DNA of 32,281 bases from Hymenobacter profundi (GTDB taxonomy: Bacteria > Bacteroidota > Bacteroidia > Cytophagales > Hymenobacteraceae): assembly GCF_019334315.1 (NCBI RefSeq), contig NZ_JAHWGL010000056.1:1-32281 (forward strand), in the 5' to 3' direction. Position numbers and translations under genes: made by a program. Below, piece after piece: positions 25,180 to 32,281 of the stretch (the stretch's first letter is position 1; each line of letters opens with the position of its first letter). Under the pieces are notes generated by a model, which was given only the letters and a program-made list of their open reading frames with translations, did no database searches and was not told the DNA's origin.

Positions 25180-26706
25180 ATGAGAAAATCAGCGACTATT
25201 TTACTTCTTAGTAGCCTCTACCTGGCGCAATTAGCAGCTGTAAGCTGCACCAACAGACAAGACCAGGAGGAGAGCAGGGATACCAACGAGCGCAACACCA
25301 CCGCGTTTTTTGCAGACGATACCGTAAGAACCACTCCCACATCAGACGACACCCCTGCCAGTGCAACCTCCGGCGGCATGGGTAACTTCGTAAAGGCTTC
25401 CAAGGCCGCCACGCCGGCGGTAGTCCACATCAAAACTACTTACGAAGGTTCCGGTAGCTATTCCACCGGGGTTGGACAGGGCTACGGTGCACCCTCGGGG
25501 CGTGGGCCAGCTATGGCGTCCGGCTCGGGGGTGTTGATTACCGGCAACGGCTACATTGCCACCAATAACCACGTGGTAGAAAACGCCTCGCAGATTGAAG
25601 TGGTGTTGCCCGACAACCGGCAGTTCCCGGCCAAGCTAATTGGCCGCGACCCGAACACCGACCTGGCCCTACTCAAAATAGAGGCCGACAGCCTGCCAAG
25701 CATCCGGCTAGGCAACTCCGACAACGTGCAGGTAGGGGAGTGGGTAGTGGCCGTAGGATATCCGTTTTCCCTGAACACCACGGTTACGGCTGGCATTGTG
25801 AGTGCCAAGGCCCGCAGCATCGGCATCATCAATCGGCCCAGCCAGAACGGTTACGCGGCACCCTCCGGCAACACCGGCATCGAGTCATTTATTCAGACCG
25901 ATGCGGCTATCAACCCTGGAAACAGTGGCGGTGCGCTGGTAAATACCGATGGCGAGCTGATTGGCATCAACTCGGCTATTGCCTCGCAAACGGGCAGCTA
26001 CGCCGGCTACGCGTTTGCCATCCCCGTGAACCTGGCCCGCAAAATTCTGGGTGATTTGCGCAAGTACGGTACCGTGAAGCGGGGCTTACTGGGCGTGTCG
26101 TTCCCGGCGCCGGCCGTCGAAGCGCAGTATTTGCTCCAGCAGGGGCTTCAACCGGGCGTGGTGAAGGGTGTCTATATAACAGGAGTGCTCGACAACAGCG
26201 CGGCGGCTGCGGCCGGCTTGCAGGAAGGCGACGTTATCCAGAGCATCGACGGTGTGCAGCTGAATTCGTCGGCTGAGTTTTCGGAAAGGATTGCCCGGCA
26301 CCGGCCCGGCGATGTGGTGAAGCTCACGTATCTGCGCGACAAGCAGCGCCGCACTACCTCGGCCACGCTCAAAGGCGAAGAAGCCACCGCTACGGCCAGG
26401 GGCAACGCCGATCTGGAAAAAATCTACAACAAGCTCGGGGCCAGTTTCGCCCCCGTGCCCGATGCTATAAAGCAGCAACTGAACCTACAGGCAGGTGTGT
26501 TGGTAAGGGAAGTCCGGCGGGGCGGTTTCTTCGACCAGGTAGGGATTCCCAGCGGTACTATCATTGCCTTCATCAACGGCAAAACCGTTGACAGCCCCCA
26601 GGATATAGATCGGGCCTTGCTCTCCGCCCAAAACGGCATCATTCAGGTGCTGGCCATTGCGCCCGATGGCTCCCGGGTGGTATTCGACTTCTCACTCGGT
26701 ACATAG
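25180..26706 (+). CDS. HtrA/DegP-like serine protease, lipoprotein with two PDZ domains
   Basis: This envelope quality-control protease is 508 residues. The signal peptide ends in AAVSC (C24), so it is predicted to be lipid-anchored, in contrast to soluble DegP. A low-complexity Asp/Thr/Ser linker follows. The trypsin-like domain holds the catalytic triad H131 (TNNHVVENA), D161 (NTDLALLKI) and S249 (NPGNSGGALV). Two PDZ domains follow: the first at about 300-400 (GVYITGVLDNSAAAAAGLQEGD), the second at about 410-505 (LVREVRRGGFFDQVGIPSGT). The ATG at 25180 begins MRKSATILL. It is divergent from the WcaJ-like gene and has no partner downstream. Homologues degrade or refold misfolded envelope proteins. 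A role linked to the exopolysaccharide or T9SS cargo next door is only speculation. Confidence 0.93.
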   Translation: MRKSATILLLSSLYLAQLAAVSCTNRQDQEESRDTNERNTTAFFADDTVRTTPTSDDTPASATSGGMGNFVKASKAATPAVVHIKTTYEGSGSYSTGVGQGYGAPSGRGPAMASGSGVLITGNGYIATNNHVVENASQIEVVLPDNRQFPAKLIGRDPNTDLALLKIEADSLPSIRLGNSDNVQVGEWVVAVGYPFSLNTTVTAGIVSAKARSIGIINRPSQNGYAAPSGNTGIESFIQTDAAINPGNSGGALVNTDGELIGINSAIASQTGSYAGYAFAIPVNLARKILGDLRKYGTVKRGLLGVSFPAPAVEAQYLLQQGLQPGVVKGVYITGVLDNSAAAAAGLQEGDVIQSIDGVQLNSSAEFSERIARHRPGDVVKLTYLRDKQRRTTSATLKGEEATATARGNADLEKIYNKLGASFAPVPDAIKQQLNLQAGVLVREVRRGGFFDQVGIPSGTIIAFINGKTVDSPQDIDRALLSAQNGIIQVLAIAPDGSRVVFDFSLGT

Positions 26707-26730
26707 GCTAACAGGCGTGGCCGGACCACT

Positions 26731-26952
26731 CTACCAGAGCTCAGGCAAGATGTCGGTGAGGGAGAGGTGGCCGGCCACGTAGCGGGCCAGCAAAATTCGG
26801 GTGGCAGCGGTAGGGGCAGGCGCTCCACTTAGCTGTAGTGCCATAGAAATGCTCAGGAGGCGACGTATGGTAGTAGGCTGCGGCGGCGCAGAAAGCGGCG
26901 CGGGCTTATCTGTTGTCGTGAGCGGGCAGGAAGGAAACAAAATATTTTGCAT
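26731..26952 (-). CDS. small hypothetical protein
   Basis: The 73-codon frame starts at the ATG at 26952 (MQNILFPSCPLTTT) and ends 25 bp beyond the HtrA-like stop on the other strand. The N-terminal third is a Pro/Thr-rich stretch. The C-terminal part, SMALQLSGAPAPTAATRILLARYVAGHLSLTDIL, is helix-friendly. It loosely resembles the short 'S..LEG..PT....L..RY..GEIS' pattern of VbhA-like antitoxins. That likeness is weak, and no Fic-domain toxin gene lies beside it. An AT-rich leader and a terminator-like palindrome lie upstream on its strand. It could be a real gene or chance. Confidence 0.35.
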   Translation of the reverse strand: MQNILFPSCPLTTTDKPAPLSAPPQPTTIRRLLSISMALQLSGAPAPTAATRILLARYVAGHLSLTDILPELW

Positions 26953-27017
26953 GACTTTTTTATTTTGTTAGTGAATCGTTAATTAATAATTAATTGATTT
27001 TGTGATAATGAAATAAC

Positions 27018-27061
27018 AAAGCATGTTACGTGTATATATTCTAATACACGTAACGTGCTTT
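27018..27061. terminator. terminator-like palindrome
   Basis: The 18-bp arms 27018-27035 and 27044-27061 pair throughout (one G-U type pair), with an 8-nt loop. AAA/TTT ends allow function in either direction. It lies just after the stop of the PLC-like gene on the minus strand. Confidence 0.75.
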
Positions 27062-27071
27062 TAAAATTCTG

Positions 27072-28040
27072 TTAGAAATTGGTCTTAACAATTAAATTAT
27101 TTCGGCTGGCCTCTGTGAAATCCATTGGGATAATGCCGAAGTGCCCGGTAGTTTGTGCACTGAAAAAGGTGGAAACGCGCGGGTTGATATCGTTGGCCAC
27201 CGTGTTGATGTTGGGAATGCCAAACAAGCCGGGCTTGTAGCCGCTGGCATAGTTGAGGTAGAGACGGCCAGGCGCCGCGGCCTTGGCCTCGTTAAGCAGG
27301 GTCGTCATAGCCGTCCACTTGGCGGCGTTGTCGGGTACTTTATACTGGTCTTGTACCCTCAGCTGCGCCTGCGTCGTGTTGATGCTGAAGGTGGTATTAT
27401 CAGCCCAGGCGGTAGCGTCGATGCCCTTTGGGCTGGTAGTAGCAGAGAAGCGACGGAGCAGCACAATCTTACCGCGCACTTGTCCTAGCGTGGGCACGGT
27501 AGCGCTCAGGTACCACTTGTCGGGGTTCTGTTGCAGGTAGGTGTTCAGCGTCTGCTCGAAGGTGCGGGTATTGTTGCTGGGCGTGTGTTCCTCCTTGATT
27601 GACATGATGATACACTCCGTGGGGTTGGCCTGCAAAAAGGCCAGGCAGGCCGCACGCACATCATCGAAGTTCAGGTTTTGGTACACAGCACCGTGATGAA
27701 TGGCAAAGCTGTTGTCGATGTGGCGGCAGCGGATGTCGAGGAAGCGTACCCCAGCCGTGAGCTGCTCCCCGATGGTCAAGGTCTGGCATTTAGCCGTACC
27801 AGAAATCGGCTCAAACCGTGCCCCCGAGTCGTGGGTGCCAGGAATGCTCAATTGCGACAGAGACAGGTTAGCGTCAACGGCTCCCATCCAGTTATTTAAG
27901 GAGTAGGCCACGGCTGGCTGGGTAGTAGCAGTGGCGCCGGGTCCGGCAGCAGGGGCCATAATTTCCTGCTTGTCGCAAGAAGCCAACGACAGCGTGGCGG
28001 CAATGGCGGAAAGGAAGGGTAAGGAACGTTTCATGCTCAA
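27072..28040 (-). CDS. phosphatidylinositol-specific phospholipase C-like lipoprotein
   Basis: The 322-residue exported enzyme has a lipoprotein signal (MKRSLPFLSAIAATLSLASC, C22 counting the upstream Met-Ser). The PI-PLC X domain follows: LSIPGTHDSGARF carries the first catalytic histidine. FLDIRCRHIDNSFAIHHG carries the arginine and second histidine, and IIMSIKEEH is the conserved strand near the active site. Bacterial members cleave phosphatidylinositol or other glycerophospholipids without calcium, giving inositol phosphate and diacylglycerol. The exact substrate is not readable. It lies downstream of the alkaline phosphatase on the same strand, separated by a strong hairpin, so it may be transcribed separately. 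The start at 28040 or the next Met (28034) is equally possible. Confidence 0.88.
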   Translation of the reverse strand: MSMKRSLPFLSAIAATLSLASCDKQEIMAPAAGPGATATTQPAVAYSLNNWMGAVDANLSLSQLSIPGTHDSGARFEPISGTAKCQTLTIGEQLTAGVRFLDIRCRHIDNSFAIHHGAVYQNLNFDDVRAACLAFLQANPTECIIMSIKEEHTPSNNTRTFEQTLNTYLQQNPDKWYLSATVPTLGQVRGKIVLLRRFSATTSPKGIDATAWADNTTFSINTTQAQLRVQDQYKVPDNAAKWTAMTTLLNEAKAAAPGRLYLNYASGYKPGLFGIPNINTVANDINPRVSTFFSAQTTGHFGIIPMDFTEASRNNLIVKTNF

Positions 28041-28160
28041 GCGCTTGAAAGGTGAATAGAATAGAGCTTGAGCAAATATCTAGTTTACTATCCTTACTCT
28101 ATTGTCTTTTATATTATTTAAACAATAAATATTCTTGAGAATCATCATAATTTGATAAAT

Positions 28161-28242
28161 AAAAAATCTGTTTAGAAATAGTTAAAACGCCATGCTTCGA
28201 CAAGATCAGATGGCGTTTTAACTATTTCTAAACAGATTTTTT
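28161..28242. terminator. 33-bp perfect inverted repeat, probable terminator of the phosphatase unit
   Basis: The arms 28161-28193 and 28210-28242 are exact reverse complements, beginning AAAAAATCTG and ending CAGATTTTTT, with a 16-nt loop. The A/T ends give a poly-U tail in both directions. The stem is far longer than an ordinary terminator. It lies between the alkaline phosphatase stop and the PLC-like start. Confidence 0.8.
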
Positions 28243-28256
28243 GAATAAGTTCGAAA

Positions 28257-29492
28257 TCAATTATTTTCAACCGTATTCCAGCCTAGTGCTTTTTTAATTC
28301 GATAATAAATTTCGGTGTTCTCATACATACCCGTGAATAACTCGCTTCCTACTCCATAAGCAAACACGGGGACCATCACGGCAGAGTGTTTATTGGTAGC
28401 AAAATTGGCCGCTATCTTGCCGCTCGCTGAACTGCCGCCTACAATGCTATAGCCGCCGGTTTCATGGTCGGCCGTCACAATGACGAGGGTTTCGCCGTTG
28501 GCGGCCGCAAACCGGAACGCCTTGCCTACCTGCTGGTCGAAGTCCAGTACTTCTTGCACGTTTTGGGTAGCGTTGTTGAAGTGACCGGCGTCGTCGATCT
28601 GCGAGCCTTCAATCATCAGAAAAAAGCCGTTTTTGTTTTTGCTGAGCACCTCCAGTGCCTTGTCCACGCCTTGGTTGATGTAGGCGGCGGTGCGTTCGGC
28701 CACAGCGGGTGGGCCATTTTCAGCAAGCAGGGCCACGGCTTTGGGGCCGGTGATGGTAGCTATGTCGCTAGGTTTGGTGACTACCTGATAGCCTTTTTGG
28801 CGCCACTGCGGTAGCAAATCGGCGTGGTCCTGGCGCTGGGTGAAGTAGCGCAGGCCGCCGGCGTACATGAAGTCGATAGGAGCTGAAAGGTACTTGGCAG
28901 CAATGGCTTCCTGGTCGTTGCGGTTGGGATGCGTCACGGCGAAGCAGGCGGGGGTAGCGTCGGTCAGCTCGCAAGCCACTACTATGCCGGTGGATTTGCC
29001 GTGCTCCCGCGCATCCCACATAATAGAGCGGAACTTGTGCCCCAGCGAGTCCACGCCAATGGCAGCGTTGTAGGTTTTGTGGCCAGTAGCCATAGCTGTA
29101 GCGCTGGCTGCCGAGTCAGTAATCTTGCCGTACTGGTTTTGGGTGATGCTAAAACCCGTGGCCTGCGCCTGCTGCATAAATAAGCGGCCGTGGTTGGCTA
29201 GCAGCCCGCCCGTAACCTGCGCCGGTCCCATGCCGTCGCCAATCATCAGAATGATGTTCTTAATGGGCTTGCGCGGACCAGCATAGGGCACCAGGTCTGG
29301 CACAGGGTAGGCGCCAGGCGACTGATACTCGCGCTTATACAACGGCTCATCAGCCTTCGAAACTTGGGCAGGCAGGTGCTTGATAGCTTCAATCACGGCA
29401 ATGCGGGACGGCGGCGACTGTGACTGAGAAGATCCGCAAGCACACAGGGACAGACTACTGCTAAGCAGTAGGAGGTAGCGTGAAGAAATCAT
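28257..29492 (-). CDS. alkaline phosphatase lipoprotein (PhoA superfamily)
   Basis: This is an envelope metal-dependent phosphomonoesterase. The ATG at 29492 gives MISSRYLLLLSS and a lipobox LCAC (C19). The frame is open up to 29558, but that part adds only a poor N-terminus. The length is 411 residues. IILMIGDGMGPAQ holds the first metal-binding aspartate (D86). TDSAASATAMATGHKT holds the nucleophile serine (S127). SQIDDAGH and VIVTADHETGGYS supply further zinc ligands, all in family order. It releases phosphate from phosphate esters, which could include the products of the two neighbouring phosphodiesterases. It lies 31 bp downstream of the GDPD-like gene on the same strand and probably in its operon. 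Confidence 0.94.
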   Translation of the reverse strand: MISSRYLLLLSSSLSLCACGSSQSQSPPSRIAVIEAIKHLPAQVSKADEPLYKREYQSPGAYPVPDLVPYAGPRKPIKNIILMIGDGMGPAQVTGGLLANHGRLFMQQAQATGFSITQNQYGKITDSAASATAMATGHKTYNAAIGVDSLGHKFRSIMWDAREHGKSTGIVVACELTDATPACFAVTHPNRNDQEAIAAKYLSAPIDFMYAGGLRYFTQRQDHADLLPQWRQKGYQVVTKPSDIATITGPKAVALLAENGPPAVAERTAAYINQGVDKALEVLSKNKNGFFLMIEGSQIDDAGHFNNATQNVQEVLDFDQQVGKAFRFAAANGETLVIVTADHETGGYSIVGGSSASGKIAANFATNKHSAVMVPVFAYGVGSELFTGMYENTEIYYRIKKALGWNTVENN

Positions 29493-29523
29493 GGCAAGCT
29501 GGAGAGGAAGGGTACAAAAGATA

Positions 29524-30345
29524 CTACTTGTACGGAGCGGAGCCGCGTTGCGCGTCAATGACTTCCTTTAGCTCCGTCAGCTCATCGGCACCGACGAGAA
29601 GGGCGGGGTAGCGCAGCAACTCCCGCCACACGGCCTGACGTTGTGCAGCCGTAGCGGCGGGCAAATCCCAGAATCGTACTTTCTGGCCAGTGCGCACGGC
29701 CTGGTCGTTGAGTTGACGTAGGCGGGCCACTTCGGCGGCGGGTATCTTTCCTACCCCATCCCAACGGAAGGTTTTCTTCCAGTTGCCGTTAACGGCGGGA
29801 ATGGCGGCGGCGAGGTCAGGCTGTAAGTCGGTGAGCTGGCCGTCGAGGAACACCAGCCGGTTGGAGTCGGCGAGAACCTGTTGGCGGGGGTAGTCGCCCG
29901 TCAGGATGACACGCACGCCGCCGGGGCGGGGCTGCTGTGGTGTCGAGAGCAATGCGCGGTAGCGGCTGAGTACCTGTTGCAGCTGGGCGTAGGTAGCGGG
30001 ACCATCGTTCTTGATATCAACGTATAGCCACAACTCGGCGGGCTTTATATAGTGCTGGCCGCTGAGCTGGCGCAACGGGTCGAGGTAGAGGCTTTGCAGG
30101 GTCCGGTCGGGGCGCAGAGCGGCGCGCTCGTGGCCTACCTGCAAGGTGCTGTCAATCAGGAATACATCGGCTTCCACGCTCTTAAAGCCTATTTGCAAGG
30201 CATCAAATAGTGGGTGCGGGCGCCAGTAGTCGTTGTGAGAATGGCCCTGCTCCAGTGGTGGCGCGGGTTGAAAGCGCGGCGTTTGGGCGTGGACGGCGGT
30301 GGCGAACAGCAGGCTTAGGCTGGCGGAGGCAATGGTTTTTATCAT
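29524..30345 (-). CDS. secreted GDPD/PI-PLC-superfamily phosphodiesterase-like protein
   Basis: The protein is 273 residues from the ATG at 30345 (MIKTIASASLSLLFATAVHAQ, a Sec signal cleaved after HAQ or AHA). The frame is open to 30510, but that extension runs through a palindrome and is not coding. The motifs EQGHSHNDYWRPHPLFDAL and FKSVEADVFLIDSTLQVGHE correspond to the catalytic His, Glu, Asp and His positions of the PLC-like phosphodiesterase barrel. The first motif is HSHND rather than the HRG of classical glycerophosphodiester phosphodiesterases, which places it in an uncharacterised PI-PLC/GDPD subgroup. It would hydrolyse glycerophosphodiesters or phospholipid head groups in the periplasm. 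It is followed 31 bp later by the alkaline phosphatase. Confidence 0.84.
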   Translation of the reverse strand: MIKTIASASLSLLFATAVHAQTPRFQPAPPLEQGHSHNDYWRPHPLFDALQIGFKSVEADVFLIDSTLQVGHERAALRPDRTLQSLYLDPLRQLSGQHYIKPAELWLYVDIKNDGPATYAQLQQVLSRYRALLSTPQQPRPGGVRVILTGDYPRQQVLADSNRLVFLDGQLTDLQPDLAAAIPAVNGNWKKTFRWDGVGKIPAAEVARLRQLNDQAVRTGQKVRFWDLPAATAAQRQAVWRELLRYPALLVGADELTELKEVIDAQRGSAPYK

Positions 30346-30360
30346 GTACTGCATAAGAAC

Positions 30361-30447
30361 GATGTAGAGATGCATACTTGCGTCTCGCCGTTGAACGATC
30401 TGAGCGGTGACGTTCAACGACGAGACGCAAGTATGCATCTCTACATC
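30361..30447. repeat. long palindrome, 27-bp perfect arms extended by CGTTGAACG
   Basis: The arms 30361-30387 and 30421-30447 are exact reverse complements (GATGTAGAGATGCATACTTG...). The pairing continues inward after one mismatch through CGTTGAACG/CGTTCAACG to a 13-nt apex. It lies between SusD and the GDPD-like gene. It has no T-tract. Confidence 0.9.
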
Positions 30448-30472
30448 AATCGACTCTACAACGTTTGGGTAT

Positions 30473-32035
30473 CTACCACCCCTGATTCTGCGCAATCTTT
30501 GAGTTGGCAAGGTCAGTAGGGGGGATGGGCCACACGTGGTGGATGGCGGGGTTGAAAGTGCGGGCGGGCCACACTTCTACCACCTTATAAGTGGAAGCAG
30601 GATTGGATTGGTCGGCGTACTGGCGGCCATGCTGGGGCTTGGCGTAGGCGGCCTGGGCGTCGCCCCAGCGCACGAGGTCGGCGTGGCGGTCGGCAAACTC
30701 GCCGGCCAGCTCCACGCGCCGCTCGTGCTTGAGGTCGGCGAGGGTAGCGCCGGTTTTGGGGGTAAGGCCAGCACGGCTACGCACGGCGTTCAGGGCCGCG
30801 TCGCCGCTTTTGCCCTGCATGATTTGGGCTTCGGCTTTCAAGAGCAGCACCTCGGCGTAGCGCATCAGCGGCACGTTCAGGTCGGTGGTGGGCTTATCGC
30901 CGTTGGCGTTCAGGTGGGCAGCCACTGGCGTTTCGTAGGGCTGCATGTACTTGTTGAACTGGAAGCCCGTGAGCGAGTTGGTGGACGAGTAGCGCTTGGT
31001 AGCCCCTAGGTAGGTAAATTCGTCGCCGAAGGTGAGAATGGTGGCTTTCAGGCGCGGGTCGTTGGCCTCAAACTCCTGGTACAACTCCAGGGTAGGCTGA
31101 AAGTAGCCCCAGCCGTTGTACTGGCCCCAGCCCTTGTTTTCGAGCAGCACGCCCGGCAAAATGCTCCCATCCTGCTTGCCCGACACCACCGACCAAATGT
31201 ACTCCGAGGACCAGTTGTTCGGGATGGTGAACACGCTGTGGAAGTCCTGCTGCGGCTGGCCGGTGTTCAGCAACGCTCTACCCGAGCCGGAGTTGGCCAC
31301 GGCATCGGCAGCCTTCTCGGCTTCGGCCCACTTGCTCTTGTCGTACTGCGCCCAGAAAGCGTAGGTTTTGGTGAGATAAGCCATGGCTGCGTCCTTATGC
31401 GCCCTACCCAAATCGGCGCCGGAATACGCGGTGACCAGCGGCAGCAGTTCGGCAGCTTTCTTGAAATCCTGCTCCATGAGCTGGTAGTTCTCTACCACGC
31501 TGGCCGGGCGCGGAAATTCGTTCTGGTCCATGTTGTCCACCGTCACGATGGGCACGCCGGCGCGCTGGTCGCCGTAGCGGGTGGCAATGTGGAAGTAGGT
31601 GAAGGCCCGCATGAAGTAGGCCTCGCCCAGCACCCGGTTTTTCAGGCTCTCGTTGATGGCCATGCCGGGCACGTTCTTCAGAATCTCGTTGCAGCGGCGA
31701 ATAACCCGGTAGGAGTAGCCGTACATCTTGTTGGTGTCGCCCTCGTTGCCGGTGGCTGTGAAGTTGCGCACGTTGGCGGCGGTGGCCCGCACGCGGCCGG
31801 TCACCATGTCATCGGAGGCATTAATCAGCCAGAAAAACCCGCGCCCAAACATGTCGTCGTCGCGCATGTAGGTGTACAGCGCGTTGGAAGCGGCTACAGC
31901 ATCGGCGTCGGTTTTCCAGAAGTTGGCGTCCGTGATAGTGCCCTGGGGCGTGAGGTCGGTGAACTCGTCCTGGCAGCTGGTAGCGGCGCCTAGGAGGAGC
32001 GAGGCAAAGAGAAGGGTAGTGTATGTGCGTTTCAT
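30473..32035 (-). CDS. SusD/RagB-family nutrient-binding outer-membrane lipoprotein
   Basis: The protein is 520 residues from the ATG at 32035, the normal length for the family. The lipoprotein signal ends in ATSC (C21) after MKRTYTTLLFASLLLG. The segments DEFTDLTPQG, NFWKTDADAVAASNALY, YFMRAFTYFHIATRYGD (the TPR-like helices of SusD), VPLMRYAEVLLLKAEAQ and the C-terminal ERRVELAGEFADRHADLVRWG with HHVWPIPPTDLA are all canonical. It caps a SusC TonB-dependent transporter. That partner should lie just upstream, beyond base 32281. SusD proteins bind oligosaccharides or other nutrients, and the ligand here is unknown. The phosphatases downstream suggest a phosphorylated or phospholipid-derived substrate, by inference only. 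Confidence 0.95.
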   Translation of the reverse strand: MKRTYTTLLFASLLLGAATSCQDEFTDLTPQGTITDANFWKTDADAVAASNALYTYMRDDDMFGRGFFWLINASDDMVTGRVRATAANVRNFTATGNEGDTNKMYGYSYRVIRRCNEILKNVPGMAINESLKNRVLGEAYFMRAFTYFHIATRYGDQRAGVPIVTVDNMDQNEFPRPASVVENYQLMEQDFKKAAELLPLVTAYSGADLGRAHKDAAMAYLTKTYAFWAQYDKSKWAEAEKAADAVANSGSGRALLNTGQPQQDFHSVFTIPNNWSSEYIWSVVSGKQDGSILPGVLLENKGWGQYNGWGYFQPTLELYQEFEANDPRLKATILTFGDEFTYLGATKRYSSTNSLTGFQFNKYMQPYETPVAAHLNANGDKPTTDLNVPLMRYAEVLLLKAEAQIMQGKSGDAALNAVRSRAGLTPKTGATLADLKHERRVELAGEFADRHADLVRWGDAQAAYAKPQHGRQYADQSNPASTYKVVEVWPARTFNPAIHHVWPIPPTDLANSKIAQNQGW

Positions 32036-32281
32036 GGAAGTTGTGCTGGTGTGGACCCCACCCCCCGGCCCCACGCCGCTTGATGCGCGGAATCCTCCGA
32101 GAGAGGGGGAGCCAGACGGTTTAGCTGTTAGCTGATGGCTGCTAGCGGTTAGCTTTTCGTTGAACAAGAGCTACTAGCCAACAGCTAACAGCTAACAGTC
32201 GAATCGTCAGGCTTCCCCTCTCCCGGAGGGCCGGGGGCCGGGGGGTGGGGTGACTACTAAATCCCCAAATTCAAACCAATA
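32036..32281. repeat. nested imperfect palindromes upstream of susD
   Basis: The outer arms are about 32053-32113 (ACCCCACCCCCCGG... to ...GGGGGAGCC) and about 32210-32252 (mirror image). The inner arms are built from AGCTGTTAGC words, about 32123-32157 and 32166-32199. The apex contains CGTTGAAC at 32158-32165. It fills most of the gap before SusD; no ORF is present. Confidence 0.7.

Noticed and set aside
24996..25211. 71-codon plus-strand frame before the HtrA-like gene
   Set aside because: It has a TTG start, no recognisable domain and AT-rich non-coding character, and it overlaps the HtrA-like start.
30346..30510. N-terminal extension of the GDPD-like frame
   Set aside because: It runs through the 30361-30447 palindrome, while the ATG at 30345 gives a proper signal peptide.
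31238..31993. 251-codon plus-strand frame opposite SusD
   Set aside because: It is a shadow of the SusD gene and has a biased Gly/Val/His composition without family likeness.

Overview
The window looks like chromosomal DNA of a G+C-rich member of the Bacteroidota, most likely Hymenobacter or a close relative. The reasons are a SusD/RagB lipoprotein, a C-terminal type IX secretion (T9SS) sorting domain, a BY-kinase/Wza export pair, TAnnTTTG-type promoter boxes, and many long intergenic palindromes. I infer the genus from overall style, not from a marker gene. No rRNA, tRNA, CRISPR array, transposase or phage structural gene was seen.

Region 1 (1-4532) is housekeeping and accessory. It holds diaminopimelate decarboxylase (lysA, minus strand), a lone RecE-like PD-(D/E)XK nuclease-domain protein, two small paralogous proteins of uncertain, perhaps STAS/SpoIIAA-like, family, and a flavin amine oxidase.

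Region 2 (4533-24522) is a nearly complete Wzx/Wzy-dependent exopolysaccharide or capsule locus. In order on the plus strand it encodes a Wza-like export lipoprotein, a Wzc-like co-polymerase/tyrosine kinase, a Wzx-type flippase, a GT4, an O-antigen ligase/Wzy-like polymerase, a GT4, a GT2-like enzyme, a GT4 and a GT2, ending at a terminator. Two right-handed beta-helix proteins follow. One is a short lipoprotein. The other is a 1118-residue T9SS substrate with three carbohydrate-binding-like modules. They share a 1048-bp tract that appears identical. Converging from the other side are a WecG/TagA/CpsF transferase and a WcaJ-like initiating phosphoglycosyltransferase. The implied pathway runs as follows: the WcaJ-like enzyme loads the first sugar on undecaprenyl phosphate, the GTs extend it, Wzx flips it, Wzy polymerises it, and Wzc/Wza set the chain length and export it. 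The beta-helix proteins may bind or modify the product at the surface.

Region 3 (24523-26952) has an AT-rich divergent spacer, a lipoprotein HtrA/DegP-like protease with two PDZ domains, and a small unknown ORF.

Region 4 (27018-32281, minus strand) contains a PI-PLC-like lipoprotein, an alkaline phosphatase lipoprotein, a GDPD/PLC-superfamily secreted enzyme and SusD. Together these suggest scavenging of organic phosphate or phospholipid head groups, with SusD and a presumed SusC just outside the window. The intergenic spaces here and elsewhere carry long inverted repeats. Three of these share a CGTTGAAC core at or near the apex although their arms are unrelated.
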